In this document: positions 54,633 to 64,000 of the stretch, one piece after another
Layout: the number at the start of each line of letters is the position of its first letter
How positions within the stretch are numbered: position 1 is the stretch's first letter
NCBI GenBank assembly: GCA_039621445.1
Contig: CP154955.1
Span: 58,211,804 to 58,275,803 of the forward strand
Direction of reading: 5' to 3'
DNA length: 64,000 nt
Origin: Euglena gracilis
Taxonomy: Eukaryota > Euglenida > Euglenophyceae > Euglenales
Notes under the pieces: model-generated
What the model was told of the DNA's origin: nothing
The model's database searches: none
Seen by the model: only the letters and a program-made list of their open reading frames with translations
Made by a program: the position numbers and the translations under genes

Positions 54633-54785
54633 GACCTCTTGTCGCAGGTGAACACAGCAGAGCAGAGCAGCCATATCTCCTCTTTCCACAAAATCCTGGA
54701 CAAAATGCCCTTGTGTGTGCAAAGCAAGGATAGCCAAAGGAAACGGATTTTCAAAAAAATTTTCTTTTGCAGTTCTTCCTGCATC

Positions 54786-54944
54786 ATGGCACACAATGTC
54801 TACGTTACGATGAACTGTGTTGGGGACATGAAAGCGGCCCAGGCGCTTGGTTGTACTTGCGCATTGCGCAAAGGCAAGCATTACGCTTGTGATGTGTGCC
54901 GTGCCAATGGGGCCGAATACGCAGTTCAGCCATACCGTCTTTGA
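54786..54944 (+). CDS. Small Cys-rich ORF of the transposon
   Basis: A 52-residue frame starting MAHNVYVT. It has C-x-C then C-x-x-C spacing (GCTCALRKGKHYACDVCR), a possible zinc-binding module. An identical copy is at 61198-61356. Whether it is a separate product or the first exon of the transposase is not resolved. Confidence 0.35.
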   Translation: MAHNVYVTMNCVGDMKAAQALGCTCALRKGKHYACDVCRANGAEYAVQPYRL

Positions 54945-55191
54945 TTTATTTTTTTGGATTCGTGGAACCACTGTAAAATGTGTCATGGTGGCGCGCTTGC
55001 CACATCAAAATAAATTTGCCTTTTGCAATTGATGACAATGGAAAAATACGGAGAGAATGTTTTTTGAAAATTTTGCATTTTTTTGGTCTTTATCGAACTG
55101 CCTTATTTAAATTTCGTTCAAAGCTCGTTCAAGCAGTCACCAAAGGCAGGTATGCAGCCGCACACCTGCATACATTGTTGAGCATCTGCAA

Positions 55192-55689
55192 GTGCATGCT
55201 CGGGGCGCGCATGTTCGGGCTCGGCCCTCTTTGGCTGGTGCAGTTGCACCTCAGCCTGCTGTCGGTGCAGTGGCGCAGCTGTCGTCAACACCACCACCAC
55301 CGTCACCAATGGATGGAGGTGCGGCTGCACCACCATCCCCGGCACCACCATCTCCAACACCACCATCACCAGTTGCAGTTTCACCTCAGCCTGCTGTCGG
55401 TGCAGTGGCGCCGCTGTCGTCAACACCACCACCGTCACCAATGGATGGAGGTGCGGCTGCACCGCCATCCCCGGCACCACCATCTCCAACACCACCATCA
55501 CCAGTCCTGGGCGGTACAGAAGTCACCATCACCAATCCTGTGGATGGTACAGAAGATTCTGCAGTTGCAGAACTGCCTGCGGCACCGGCCCTCCCAGCTG
55601 CACGTTCTACGCGCCGTCGGCCTGGATCTGCCCCAAATGGGGATGGTTTTTGTGATGGACTGCATGAAAGGCAGAATGAAACAACCTGA
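55192..55689 (+). CDS. Pro/Ala/Ser-rich segment of the transposon
   Basis: A 165-codon frame with two nearly identical blocks of PPSP, APPSP and TPPSP (about 43 residues each), then an acidic stretch and a basic RSTRRRPG. It is typical of a flexible linker. The overlapping frame (54980-56206) reads the same DNA as His- and Arg-rich repeats; the proline frame is more natural here, while the other frame becomes the credible one after about 55640. Confidence 0.4.
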   Translation: MHARGAHVRARPSLAGAVAPQPAVGAVAQLSSTPPPPSPMDGGAAAPPSPAPPSPTPPSPVAVSPQPAVGAVAPLSSTPPPSPMDGGAAAPPSPAPPSPTPPSPVLGGTEVTITNPVDGTEDSAVAELPAAPALPAARSTRRRPGSAPNGDGFCDGLHERQNETT

Positions 55690-56150
55690 ACTCAAATATT
55701 TTTGTGCAAAACACCTGCCCACTTGCACGCCTGTGGCAACGAACATTTGGTACCCTCCCCTCCCCCTGACAGATATTTCAATTGTGTGTTGTAAGTTTAC
55801 AGCTGAACACCCACGTACCGTGTCCCTGCATTGTTGCCATTCACCAACCCCAGCGTCAACGCGCATATTCTGGGTTGCTCCAGATGGGACGCCAGCGACG
55901 TTAGATGGTTCATTGGCCAGATGTGGTACACATGCCAGCCCCTGCATCTGGAGGCGCAATGGCGCTTTCCCTGGTCGGCTGCTGACACTGAACGGTCCCA
56001 TCCCAGTGTCCATCCAGCGATACGAATGTGCTGCACGTCACGGAAACACACGCGTTCCATTTCATCACGAATGCTTTGAGCCGGCCGCACAGGGGTGGTT
56101 TGTTTTGGTTCTGCGTCCCGGATGTTTGTATGCCTGGTGCCGGGGGGGGG
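55640..56150 (+). CDS. Transposase N-terminal part (Cys/His segment)
   Basis: From about 55640 the frame of 54980-56206 becomes coding-like: FWVAPDGTPATLDGSLARC, GAFPGRLLTLNGPIPVSIQ then RYECAARHG. The cysteine and histidine spacing suggests a zinc-binding segment before the catalytic domain. At an 8-G run (56144-56151) the credible reading shifts to the next frame. Confidence 0.45.
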
Positions 56151-56594
56151 CACTCCAGCGAATGTCCAGTCCCGCTGACCCCACTTTTTGCAACCACTCC
56201 TGCTGACATTCGTGCAGCACCGGGAACCGTGCCCTCAGTGCCCTGTGTTCATGTCGGCGGTTATTACGTGTCACCTGACTTCCTGAGTTTCATCTGGAAG
56301 ATGTTCGTTGGCACGAATGTGGCCCCCATTGATATGGGCAGGACTGTCAGTTTCTTATGGCATGGGACATTGGAGCGGAGGGGTGTGCGGGGTAACCCAA
56401 CCACTTTCCAGCGCCGCTTATCGAGGGAACTTGAACTGCATGGCAGCATCCTGCCAAGTGCACGTATCTACCGGCAATGGGCGTACAAGATGTGGCAAGT
56501 GCAACAACACTGGGGACAGAGATTTTTTCCCTTTGTCTCTTGCCATTGTCTGTCCCTCCCTGTTTGTCTGTTTGTTTCTGCTTGTCAAAAATAA
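56150..56594 (+). CDS. Transposase middle part
   Basis: Frame of 56028-56594 after the G-run: CVHVGGYYVSPDFLSFIW, FLWHGTLERRGV, ARIYRQWAYKMWQV. This is a helical DNA-binding-like stretch. It ends shortly before the catalytic part in the third frame; the TTTGTTTCTGCTTGTC tract (56568-56584) and CAAAAATAAAAAC look like an intron end or a second frameshift. Confidence 0.45.
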
Positions 56595-56599
56595 AAACT

Positions 56600-57042
56600 C
56601 TGCTTTCGATTTGAAGGACCTCGAACCCGAGGTCCTGGCCCTTGAGGGGCAGTACCTGAAGTTTGACTACACGTATCGGGCAGTTGGCAACATTTGGGTT
56701 GCTCGGCGACCCCCAGCAACTGGTGACGTGCAGCAAAACAGCTCTGAATCTGCGGCAGACCAGCAGCAAACCAGCTCGGAGAACAACAAACCAGAGGTGG
56801 TGGAGCTGTCGTATGTACTCGGCACGGTATTTGGCACCACTGGGGTGGTGCTTTCCACGTTGGTCTGTGCTACAGAAAAGATGGAAAACATGGACGCCGT
56901 ATTTCGCAGCTGCTTCAGGAAAACCGCCGTCACGCCAAAACAAATCTGTGTCGACGACTGGGAGAAGTGGCACAGTCACCTGGAAAGCCTTTTGGTGGAA
57001 ATCTTTGGTCCACAGCCTGGCCTCTTTTTCCCCGATGCTTAG
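56600..57042 (+). CDS. DDE-type transposase, catalytic part
   Basis: The credible portion of the frame 56308-57042: FDLKDLEPEVLALEGQYLK, FDYTYRAVGNIWVA, YVLGTVFGTTGVVLSTLV, then ICVDDWEKWHSHL. The F-D-x-T-Y motif followed by a beta-rich L-G-T-V-F-G segment and C-V-D-D fits the first two acidic positions of an RNase H-fold transposase. The overall style recalls the KDZ-like group with Cys-rich N-termini, but superfamily assignment is uncertain. Confidence 0.5.
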
Positions 57043-57128
57043 TTTCGGTTGCGGTGCATGCCTGCGTATGTCTCTTTTTCACCAATGCCCAGTTTTGGTT
57101 AGTTTCGGCCTGGGTATGTCCCCAGTTT

Positions 57129-57652
57129 TGTGGTGTTAGGTTCTGGACATAGAGGCAAGGGCACAGCATGGCTGTGCCATTACACAAGATTTTAGACATT
57201 GGAAGGAGTTGCTGCTGGCACCGATGGACAATCGGCACCCGCAGTACATTTCTGTGAAAGCGGAGGTGGAAAAACTGCGAAAGCGGATGGACTGGAAACC
57301 GGATCAAGACGGCGCGATTACGTCCGCTGAAGACCTCCGTGACGCGGTTCAAAACATCATGAACACGTTTGGTGACGGTGGACCTGGTCGTGCGATGTTG
57401 CTGCGTGCAGGTGCACTTGAGCAACACCTCACGTTCGACGTATGTGCGTCTCTTGGGAATGCACTCGGTGGTGGTTTTTTCGACGTGGACATGAAAGCAC
57501 TATCCACATCCCGCGGAAACGAGGGTTTGTTCAACGATCGTGTTATAAGCGTGTGGGAGAACAAACTCGGTGCAGGGGCGTGTGGCTATCCGACTCGATT
57601 CTTTGATTTTGCATTTGCCTATCCGACTCGATTCTTTTCCCGTGGTTGCTGA
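57129..57652 (+). CDS. Transposase insertion/C-terminal part
   Basis: From the acceptor-like GTGGTGTTAG|GTTCTGGAC the frame reads LDIEARAQHGCAITQDFRHWKEL, then AEVEKLRKRMDW and DAVQNIMNTFGDGG and FDVCASLGNALGGG. The bulk equals the open frame 57209-57652. In copy 2 a single-base insertion (GAGTTGG at about 63623) breaks this frame. Confidence 0.45.
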
Positions 57653-57809
57653 TGCCTGTACACGTGAAAAAATTTATTTTAGCATATCTGCGGTGCAAGG
57701 GTTGTTGGCTTCCTATGCGATTTCTTTCCCTGTCGCCTGTGCGAGGAAAATTTTTATTTGCAGCCCCAGCCTCTGATGCCGGCAACCTCTGGCATATTAT
57801 GAGGCCCTT

Positions 57810-58310
57810 GTGCGGGTACGCGATTGTCCACCTTCGGCTTCCCCGGGCACAAACGTGGCCGAATCGTTCCACAGTCGGCTGCGTGCCGACCCGGAACTGG
57901 CTGGTCGCAAAAATTTCAACACTGCGCTCCAGCGCATCGACATGGTGCTGCGCAAGTACAACTTCGCCTTGGTGAACGCGCGGTATGCAGATGCAAACCG
58001 CCCAGACCACGAGGAACACGGTGAGGAGACCTTGGCTCAGCATCGGCGGCGCATACGTCACGTGGACGGTGGGATGGGTCTGGCCAATGCGCACCTGCTG
58101 ACTTTTGGACTGACTGCACAGCAAGGCGGTGCAGAATTCGCCACCCTTTTCTATGGCATGCAGCGGGCAGATTACCACGGCACGACACTGGAGGAGCTCC
58201 AGTCCAAAACAGGGGGTTTTTGCGGGGGGGGGGGGCTGTATGCGTTTGAACCCCCTCCCCCCACCCTTGCTTGGACAATGGACAATGGACAATCCCCTGA
58301 TGGAGAGGTT
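57810..58310 (+). CDS. Transposase C-terminal segment
   Basis: The frame includes SASPGTNVAESFHSRLRADPE, then ALQRIDMVLRKYNFALVNARYAD. A G-T-N-x-x-E-S-x-H box before a helical repeat is usual at the end of several DDE transposases, where the glutamate may be the third catalytic residue. It ends at a 12-G run (58217-58228). Confidence 0.45.
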
Positions 58311-58339
58311 TTGAAATCAGGATATCACAAAAAACGCCG

Positions 58340-58720
58340 CTGTTTCGCGAGGAAAAGCGGTGTATCAAGAAGGCGTTGCTGGACCTGGCGCACGACGGTG
58401 CTGCCGCTGTGGGTCGCTACAAATACATTGGTAACTGGCTGGCTCGGGTGGTACTGCGGGGCACACGCTCTCCCAACAGTGTCGCCAAATACCTCAGGGG
58501 GCTGATAAAGAAAATGCACGCTAAGGCAGTGGATGCACGGCAGACCGTTCATCCATGCCCAGAGAACCTTGTTCTCACACAGCCGGACACTGCCGATGAC
58601 AGTGACCCGGAGGGAGAGTCTGCTGCACTGTTCCCTGTGGGGGTTGCATGCGGTGTTGGGGGGGGGCTGTTCCCCGTGGACGCGATTCATTCCACAGTGC
58701 AGCATTCTCATCCGCCCCCC
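58340..58720 (+). CDS. Additional helical ORF of the transposon
   Basis: The frame reads CIKKALLDLAHDGAAAVGRY, ARVVLRGTRSPNSVAKYLRGL, then an acidic TADDSDPEGES tail. No family recognised. It reaches a 9-G run (58660-58668) after GVACGVGG. Confidence 0.4.
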
Positions 58721-58879
58721 CACTTTGATTCAGATTTTTGTCATGTCTTTGCGCGAGTTGACTCAATTGAATCCTCAATACATATGGCCCACACGACCAC
58801 GAAGAAGACTTACCGACTGTCCACCAATTGCAGACACCCCAATTGTTTTCACTCCGCCTGAGCCACCGGCACAAAAAAG

Positions 58880-59420
58880 TTGCCGCGGGAACCGTGCCCC
58901 TCGGGCACCGCGGAAACCCAGGGCACCCAGGAGTACCAGAAAGAGAAAACTGGCTCAGGTATTTCAAACTCTTTACACCAGCTTTTGGTTATTCTTTACT
59001 CACAGATGGCGGCACAGAAAACTGACAATGTGGACTCGGAGGAGTACCACTCTAGTCCGGATTTGTTGCACTTGTACGCAGGTGCGAACAAGTCGGGGGG
59101 GGGGGGCTGTTGGTCTCTTCACAGATACTGAAGACGACTGCATCGACCAAACTGACATCAACTTTCAGCAAACCGAACCACCAGCAATTCAGTCTGCAGT
59201 CGAGCGGGAACAAACAGGTTGGCAACGTCGCCTGCCCGGGATTTGGTTTTTCTTTTTTCGGCAGATGAAGCAACTCGCGACTCACCGGAGGATGCTGCCC
59301 TGTTGTCCTCATCCGAGGACAGCTTGTGGTCACAGTGTGACCTTCCCGCCTGGACGCCACGCTCTGCGATGGTCCCAAATACTGAAAACTGCATTATCTC
59401 CTGGGTTTTCCGGTTGTTGA
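58880..59420 (+). CDS. Basic and acidic tail segments of a spliced transposon gene
   Basis: Coding-like islands in different frames: a basic stretch RKPRAPRSTRKRKLAQ ending at CTCAG|GTATTT (58958), then MAAQKTDNVDSEEYHSSPD after TTTACTCACAG (59006), then DTEDDCIDQTDINFQQTE after TCTTCACAG (59125), then ADEATRDSPEDAALLSSSED. Good donor and acceptor sites between them suggest a spliced gene rather than random frames. Confidence 0.4.
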
Positions 59421-59814
59421 AAGCCAGCTTCTTTACGGAGGGTGCGCGATTCCGCCACCCTTGCTTTGCACACACAAGGGGATTCGGGGGGGGTCAGGGG
59501 GGGGGCGGCAGTCGAGTCGTTTTTCTTCATATTTCAATGAAAGAATTTTGGAGGGGGGGGCTTCTGGTGGGTGCGCAATCTGGCCATTGTTGCCTTTTTT
59601 CCCAGCAGTTTGTGCAACCAGGAGATATGGCTGCTGTGCTCTGCTCTGTTCCCCTGCGCCCACACGCTGCCGTGTCGCTCGTGACCAAAACCTTTGGCAC
59701 TTGCACCCTTCGCCGATCTCATTTCCACCCTTGTATTTGCGCTGCATGCACACACACACTGCATGCACGATGCAGGATTCAGTGGTCGATTCTCTGGCCG
59801 ATTCTCTGTTCAGC

Positions 59815-60445
59815 AGGAGGGGTTTTTGTTATTGGACGGCGGGGGGGTGCAGGGGGGGGCGTTAGGACTGTTTTGTTCACGGTGCGCGTGGCATTACATG
59901 CGCGCCTGGCCCTGGGTCGGTTACCCCCCGGAGGGGATTTTGTTATTGGAGGGCGGGGGGGGTGCAGGGGGGGGGGGCGGCAGCCCCCCCCCGCTAGAAG
60001 ACCAAGGGCGCCGAAGGCGCCTTAGGACGGTTTTGTTTTCGGTGCGCGTGGCATTACATGCGTGCCTGGCCCTGGGTCGGTTACCCCCCGGAGGGGATTT
60101 TGTTATTGGAGGGCGGGGGGGGGTGCGGGGGGGGGCGGCAGCCCCCCCCCGCTAGACGACCAAGGGCGCCGAAGGCGCCTTAGGACGGTTTTGTTTTCGG
60201 TGCGCGTGGCATTACATGCGTGCCTGGCCCTGGGTCGGTTACCCCCCGGAGGGGATTTTGTTATTGGAGGGCGGGGGGGGGTGCGGGGGGGGGCGGCAGC
60301 CCCCCCGCTAGACGACCAAGGGCGCCGAAGGCGCCTTAGGACGGTTTTGTTTTCGGTGCGCGTGGCATTACATGCGTGCCTGGCCCTGGGTCGGTTACCC
60401 CCCGGAGGGGATTTTGTTATTGGAGGGCGGGGGGGGGGGGCCTTG
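59815..60445 (+). repeat. Four tandem copies of a roughly 157-bp G-rich unit
   Basis: The unit contains TTTTGTTATTGGAGGGCGGGG, GGCGGCAGCCCCCC, a GGCGCCGAAGGCGCC hairpin, GTGCGCGTGGCATTACATGC and TCGGTTACCCCCCGGAGG. Starts are near 59822, 59938, 60095 and 60256, with a partial unit at 60411. The first copy is degenerate. ORFs here are repeat artefacts. Confidence 0.85.
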
Positions 60446-60460
60446 GACGTTCAAAAAGAA

Positions 60461-60749
60461 CAGGTTACCCAATTTTTTTTGGCAAATGGACCCCCAAACG
60501 GGGGTTTCTGAAGGCATTTATGTGGGTTTCCAGTCATTTTCTTTCATATTTGAATTAAAAAATTTTCCAGGGTTGGGGCTTAAAAATTTTTTCAGAGGGG
60601 GGGGGTGGACTTAAGATTGGTTGTCGCGCCGACTATTCGACCTCACCACCAATGGTCGGTAGGCCATCACCAACAGTCGGTACCGACTAGTCGCTACCGA
60701 CTAGTCGGTACCGACCACCAAAAAGTCCATCACCAATTTCCCGCAATGA
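60461..60749 (-). repeat. Right terminal inverted repeat, copy 1
   Basis: Reverse complement of the left end with about 80 percent identity by eye. It differs in the number and order of palindromes (60620-60718), consistent with rearrangement among palindromic units. Confidence 0.85.
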
Positions 60750-60754
60750 GCCCC

Positions 60755-63700
60755 GAGCGAGAAATTGGTGATGGACTTTTTGGTGGTCGGTACCGACTAG
60801 TCGGTACCGACCATGGTCGCTACCGACCATTTTCTAGCGACTAGTCGGTACCGACCATTGGTGGTCGGGCCGACTAGTCGGGCCGACCACCAATTTTAAG
60901 TCCACCACCCATCTGAAAAAATTTTTAAGCCCCCCCCCTGCAAAAAAAACTTTACTGAAATATGAAGGAAAATGCCTCAAAACCCACCCAAATGCCTTCA
61001 GAAACCACCATTTGGGGGTCCATTTGCAAAAAAAATTGGATAATGACCTCTTGTCGCAGGTGAACACAGCAGAGCAGAGCAGCCATATCTCCTCTTTCCA
61101 CAAAATCCTGGACAAAATGCCCTTGTGTGTGCAAAGCAAGGATAGCCAAAGGAAACGGATTTTCAAAAAAATTTTCTTTTGCAGTTCTTCCTGCATCATG
61201 GCACACAATGTCTACGTTACGATGAACTGTGTTGGGGACATGAAAGCGGCCCAGGCGCTTGGTTGTACTTGCGCATTGCGCAAAGGCAAGCATTACGCTT
61301 GTGATGTGTGCCGTGCCAATGGGGCCGAATACGCAGTTCAGCCATACCGTCTTTGATTTATTTTTTTGGATTCGTGGAACCACTGTAAAATGTGTCATGG
61401 TGGCGCGCTTGCCACATCAAAATAAATTTGCCTTTTGCAATTGATGACAATGGAAAAATACGGAGAGAATGTTTTTTGAAAATTTTGCATTTTTTTGGTC
61501 TTTATCGAACTGCCTTATTTAAATTTCGTTCAAAGCTCGTTCAAGCAGTCACCAAAGGCAGGTATGCAGCCGCACACCTGCATACATTGTTGAGCATCTG
61601 CAAGTGCATGCTCGGGGCGCGCATGTTCGGGCTCGGCCCTCTTTGGCTGGTGCAGTTGCACCTCAGCCTGCTGTCGGTGCAGTGGCGCAGCTGTCGTCAA
61701 CACCACCACCACCGTCACCAATGGATGGAGGTGCGGCTGCACCACCATCCCCGGCACCACCATCTCCAACACCACCATCACCAGTTGCAGTTTCACCTCA
61801 GCCTGCTGTCGGTGCAGTGGCGCCGCTGTCGTCAACACCACCACCGTCACCAATGGATGGAGGTGCGGCTGCACCGCCATCCCCGGCACCACCATCTCCA
61901 ACACCACCATCACCAGTCCTGGGCGGTACAGAAGTCACCATCACCAATCCTGTGGATGGTACAGAAGATTCTGCAGTTGCAGAACTGCCTGCGGCACCGG
62001 CCCTCCCAGCTGCACGTTCTACGCGCCGTCGGCCTGGATCTGCCCCAAATGGGGATGGTTTTTGTGATGGACTGCATGAAAGGCAGAATGAAACAACCTG
62101 AACTCAAATATTTTTGTGCAAAACACCTGCCCACTTGCACGCCTGTGGCAACGAACATTTGGTACCCTCCCCTCCCCCTGACAGATATTTCAATTGTGTG
62201 TTGTAAGTTTACAGCTGAACACCCACGTACCGTGTCCCTGCATTGTTGCCATTCACCAACCCCAGCGTCAACGCGCATATTCTGGGTTGCTCCAGATGGG
62301 ACGCCAGCGACGTTAGATGGTTCATTGGCCAGATGTGGTACACATGCCAGCCCCTGCATCTGGAGGCGCAATGGCGCTTTCCCTGGTCGGCTGCTGACAC
62401 TGAACGGTCCCATCCCAGTGTCCATCCAGCGATACGAATGTGCTGCACGTCACGGAAACACACGCGTTCCATTTCATCACGAATGCTTTGAGCCGGCCGC
62501 ACAGGGGTGGTTTGTTTTGGTTCTGCGTCCCGGATGTTTGTATGCCTGGTGCCGGGGGGGGGCACTCCAGCGAATGTCCAGTCCCGCTGACCCCACTTTT
62601 TGCAACCACTCCTGCTGACATTCGTGCAGCACCGGGAACCGTGCCCTCAGTGCCCTGTGTTCATGTCGGCGGTTATTACGTGTCACCTGACTTCCTGAGT
62701 TTCATCTGGAAGATGTTCGTTGGCACGAATGTGGCCCCCATTGATATGGGCAGGACTGTCAGTTTCTTATGGCATGGGACATTGGAGCGGAGGGGTGTGC
62801 GGGGTAACCCAACCACTTTCCAGCGCCGCTTATCGAGGGAACTTGAACTGCATGGCAGCATCCTGCCAAGTGCACGTATCTACCGGCAATGGGCGTACAA
62901 GATGTGGCAAGTGCAACAACACTGGGGACAGAGATTTTTTCCCTTTGTCTCTTGCCATTGTCTGTCCCTCCCTGTTTGTCTGTTTGTTTCTGCTTGTCAA
63001 AAATAAAAACTCTGCTTTCGATTTGAAGGACCTCGAACCCGAGGTCCTGGCCCTTGAGGGGCAGTACCTGAAGTTTGACTACACGTATCGGGCAGTTGGC
63101 AACATTTGGGTTGCTCGGCGACCCCCAGCAACTGGTGACGTGCAGCAAAACAGCTCTGAATCTGCGGCAGACCAGCAGCAAACCAGCTCGGAGAACAACA
63201 AACCAGAGGTGGTGGAGCTGTCGTATGTACTCGGCACGGTATTTGGCACCACTGGGGTGGTGCTTTCCACGTTGGTCTGTGCTACAGAAAAGATGGAAAA
63301 CATGGACGCCGTATTTCGCAGCTGCTTCAGGAAAACCGCCGTCACGCCAAAACAAATCTGTGTCGACGACTGGGAGAAGTGGCACAGTCACCTGGAAAGC
63401 CTTTTGGTGGAAATCTTTGGTCCACAGCCTGGCCTCTTTTTCCCCGATGCTTAGTTTCGGTTGCGGTGCATGCCTGCGTATGTCTCTTTTTCACCAATGC
63501 CCAGTTTTGGTTAGTTTCGGCCTGGGTATGTCCCCAGTTTTGTGGTGTTAGGTTCTGGACATAGAGGCAAGGGCACAGCATGGCTGTGCCATTACACAAG
63601 ATTTTAGACATTGGAAGGAGTTGGCTGCTGGCACCGATGGACAATCGGCACCCGCAGTACATTTCTGTGAAAGCGGAGGTGGAAAAACTGCGAAAGCGGA

Positions 63701-64000
63701 TGGACTGGAAACCGGATCAAGACGGCGCGATTACGTCCGCTGAAGACCTCCGTGACGCGGTTCAAAACATCATGAACACGTTTGGTGACGGTGGACCTGG
63801 TCGTGCGATGTTGCTGCGTGCAGGTGCACTTGAGCAACACCTCACGTTCGACGTATGTGCGTCTCTTGGGAATGCACTCGGTGGTGGTTTTTTTCGACGT
63901 GGACATGAAAGCACTATCCACATCCCGCGGAAACGAGGGTTTGTTCAACGATCGTGTTATAAGCGTGTGGGAGAACAAACTCGGTGCAGGGGCGTGTGGC
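60755..64000 (+). mobile_element. Second copy of the 6.4 kb transposon, truncated by the window end
   Basis: Almost base-for-base identical to 54341-57590 at an offset of 6412-6414 bp. It begins directly after the right end of copy 1, separated only by AATGAGCCCC. Observed differences: CACCACCCATCTG versus CACCCCCCCCCTCTG near the left end, one extra G at about 63623 and one extra T at about 63893. It includes the same proline-rich frame (61604-62101). Confidence 0.9.
63012..63454 (+). CDS. DDE-type transposase catalytic part, copy 2
   Basis: Identical to 56600-57042 with the same F-D-Y-T-Y and C-V-D-D motifs. The downstream segment is frameshifted in this copy, so copy 2 probably does not encode a complete transposase. 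Confidence 0.45.

Larger units (their letters stand above)
54341..60749 (+). mobile_element. 6.4 kb DNA transposon with 290-bp palindrome-rich inverted ends, copy 1
   Basis: Left end 54341-54632 and right end 60461-60749 are inverted repeats. Each begins GCG(A/G)GAAATTGGTGATGGAC, followed by TTTTTGGTGGTCGGTACC and a series of GGTACCGACTAGTCGG palindromes. Inward lie TTTTTAAGCCCC and the GGTTTCTGAAGGCATTT-type block. The interior encodes a fragmented DDE-type transposase and accessory ORFs, all on the plus strand. It lies upstream of P450 exon 1, probably in an intron. Confidence 0.85.

Noticed and set aside
54980-56206. Single 408-codon protein with His- and Arg-rich repeats
   Set aside because: The first two thirds are the out-of-frame reading of a proline/alanine/serine-rich stretch; only the part after about 55640 looks like real protein.

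Overview
The window is eukaryotic nuclear DNA: a repeat-choked region holding one clear, multi-exon host gene on the minus strand and many layers of mobile elements. The gene is a cytochrome P450 of the CYP61/CYP710 type (sterol C-22 desaturase). Fourteen coding exons can be placed between 53748 and 29966. They join in one continuous frame giving 443 residues plus a stop; only the N-terminus (membrane anchor, perhaps 60-90 residues) lies upstream of what can be seen. Spliceosomal introns, poly-C polypyrimidine tracts and a CYP61/CYP710 gene point to a protist, alga, fungus or plant rather than an animal. An intron-rich, repeat-rich alga or protist is the best guess; the species cannot be named from the sequence.

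Layout. 1-11.9 kb: two copies of a degenerate element (2 kb direct repeat, 0.55 kb inverted ends), one with a coiled-coil ORF at 2517-3377, separated by G/C-homopolymer arrays (5.1-7.1 kb). 11.9-16.7 kb: three and a bit tandem copies of a 1.51 kb unit, each with the same unrecognised ORF. 17-20 kb: decayed satellite-like repeats. 19.4-24.2 kb: a broken DIRS-like tyrosine-recombinase retrotransposon (RT, RNase H, recombinase) plus gag-like fragments on both strands. 24.2-29.9 kb: mostly featureless, with a small inverted-repeat element and microsatellites.

29.9-53.7 kb: the P450 gene. Its introns (0.4 to 5.7 kb) are filled with small elements. Many of these share one plan: short inverted ends, often capped by runs of G or C, and inside them short tandem direct repeats flanking a core. 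One such element (52005-53439) carries a Crypton-like tyrosine recombinase gene that breaks off just after its first catalytic arginine, at the point where the right-hand 33-bp repeat array begins. Another (34757-37745) carries a 77-bp satellite of about 31 copies between palindromic GACTAGTC ends.

54.3-64.0 kb: a 6.4 kb DNA transposon with 290-bp inverted ends built from GACTAGTC palindromes and a fragmented DDE-type transposase gene, followed head-to-tail by a second, nearly identical copy cut off by the window end. The 77-bp-satellite element shares terminal sequence with it and may be a non-autonomous relative.

The most interesting signal is this recurring architecture of inverted ends plus internal direct-repeat arrays, one instance of which is tied to a tyrosine recombinase. 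No RNA gene, CRISPR array or prokaryotic-type operon was found.
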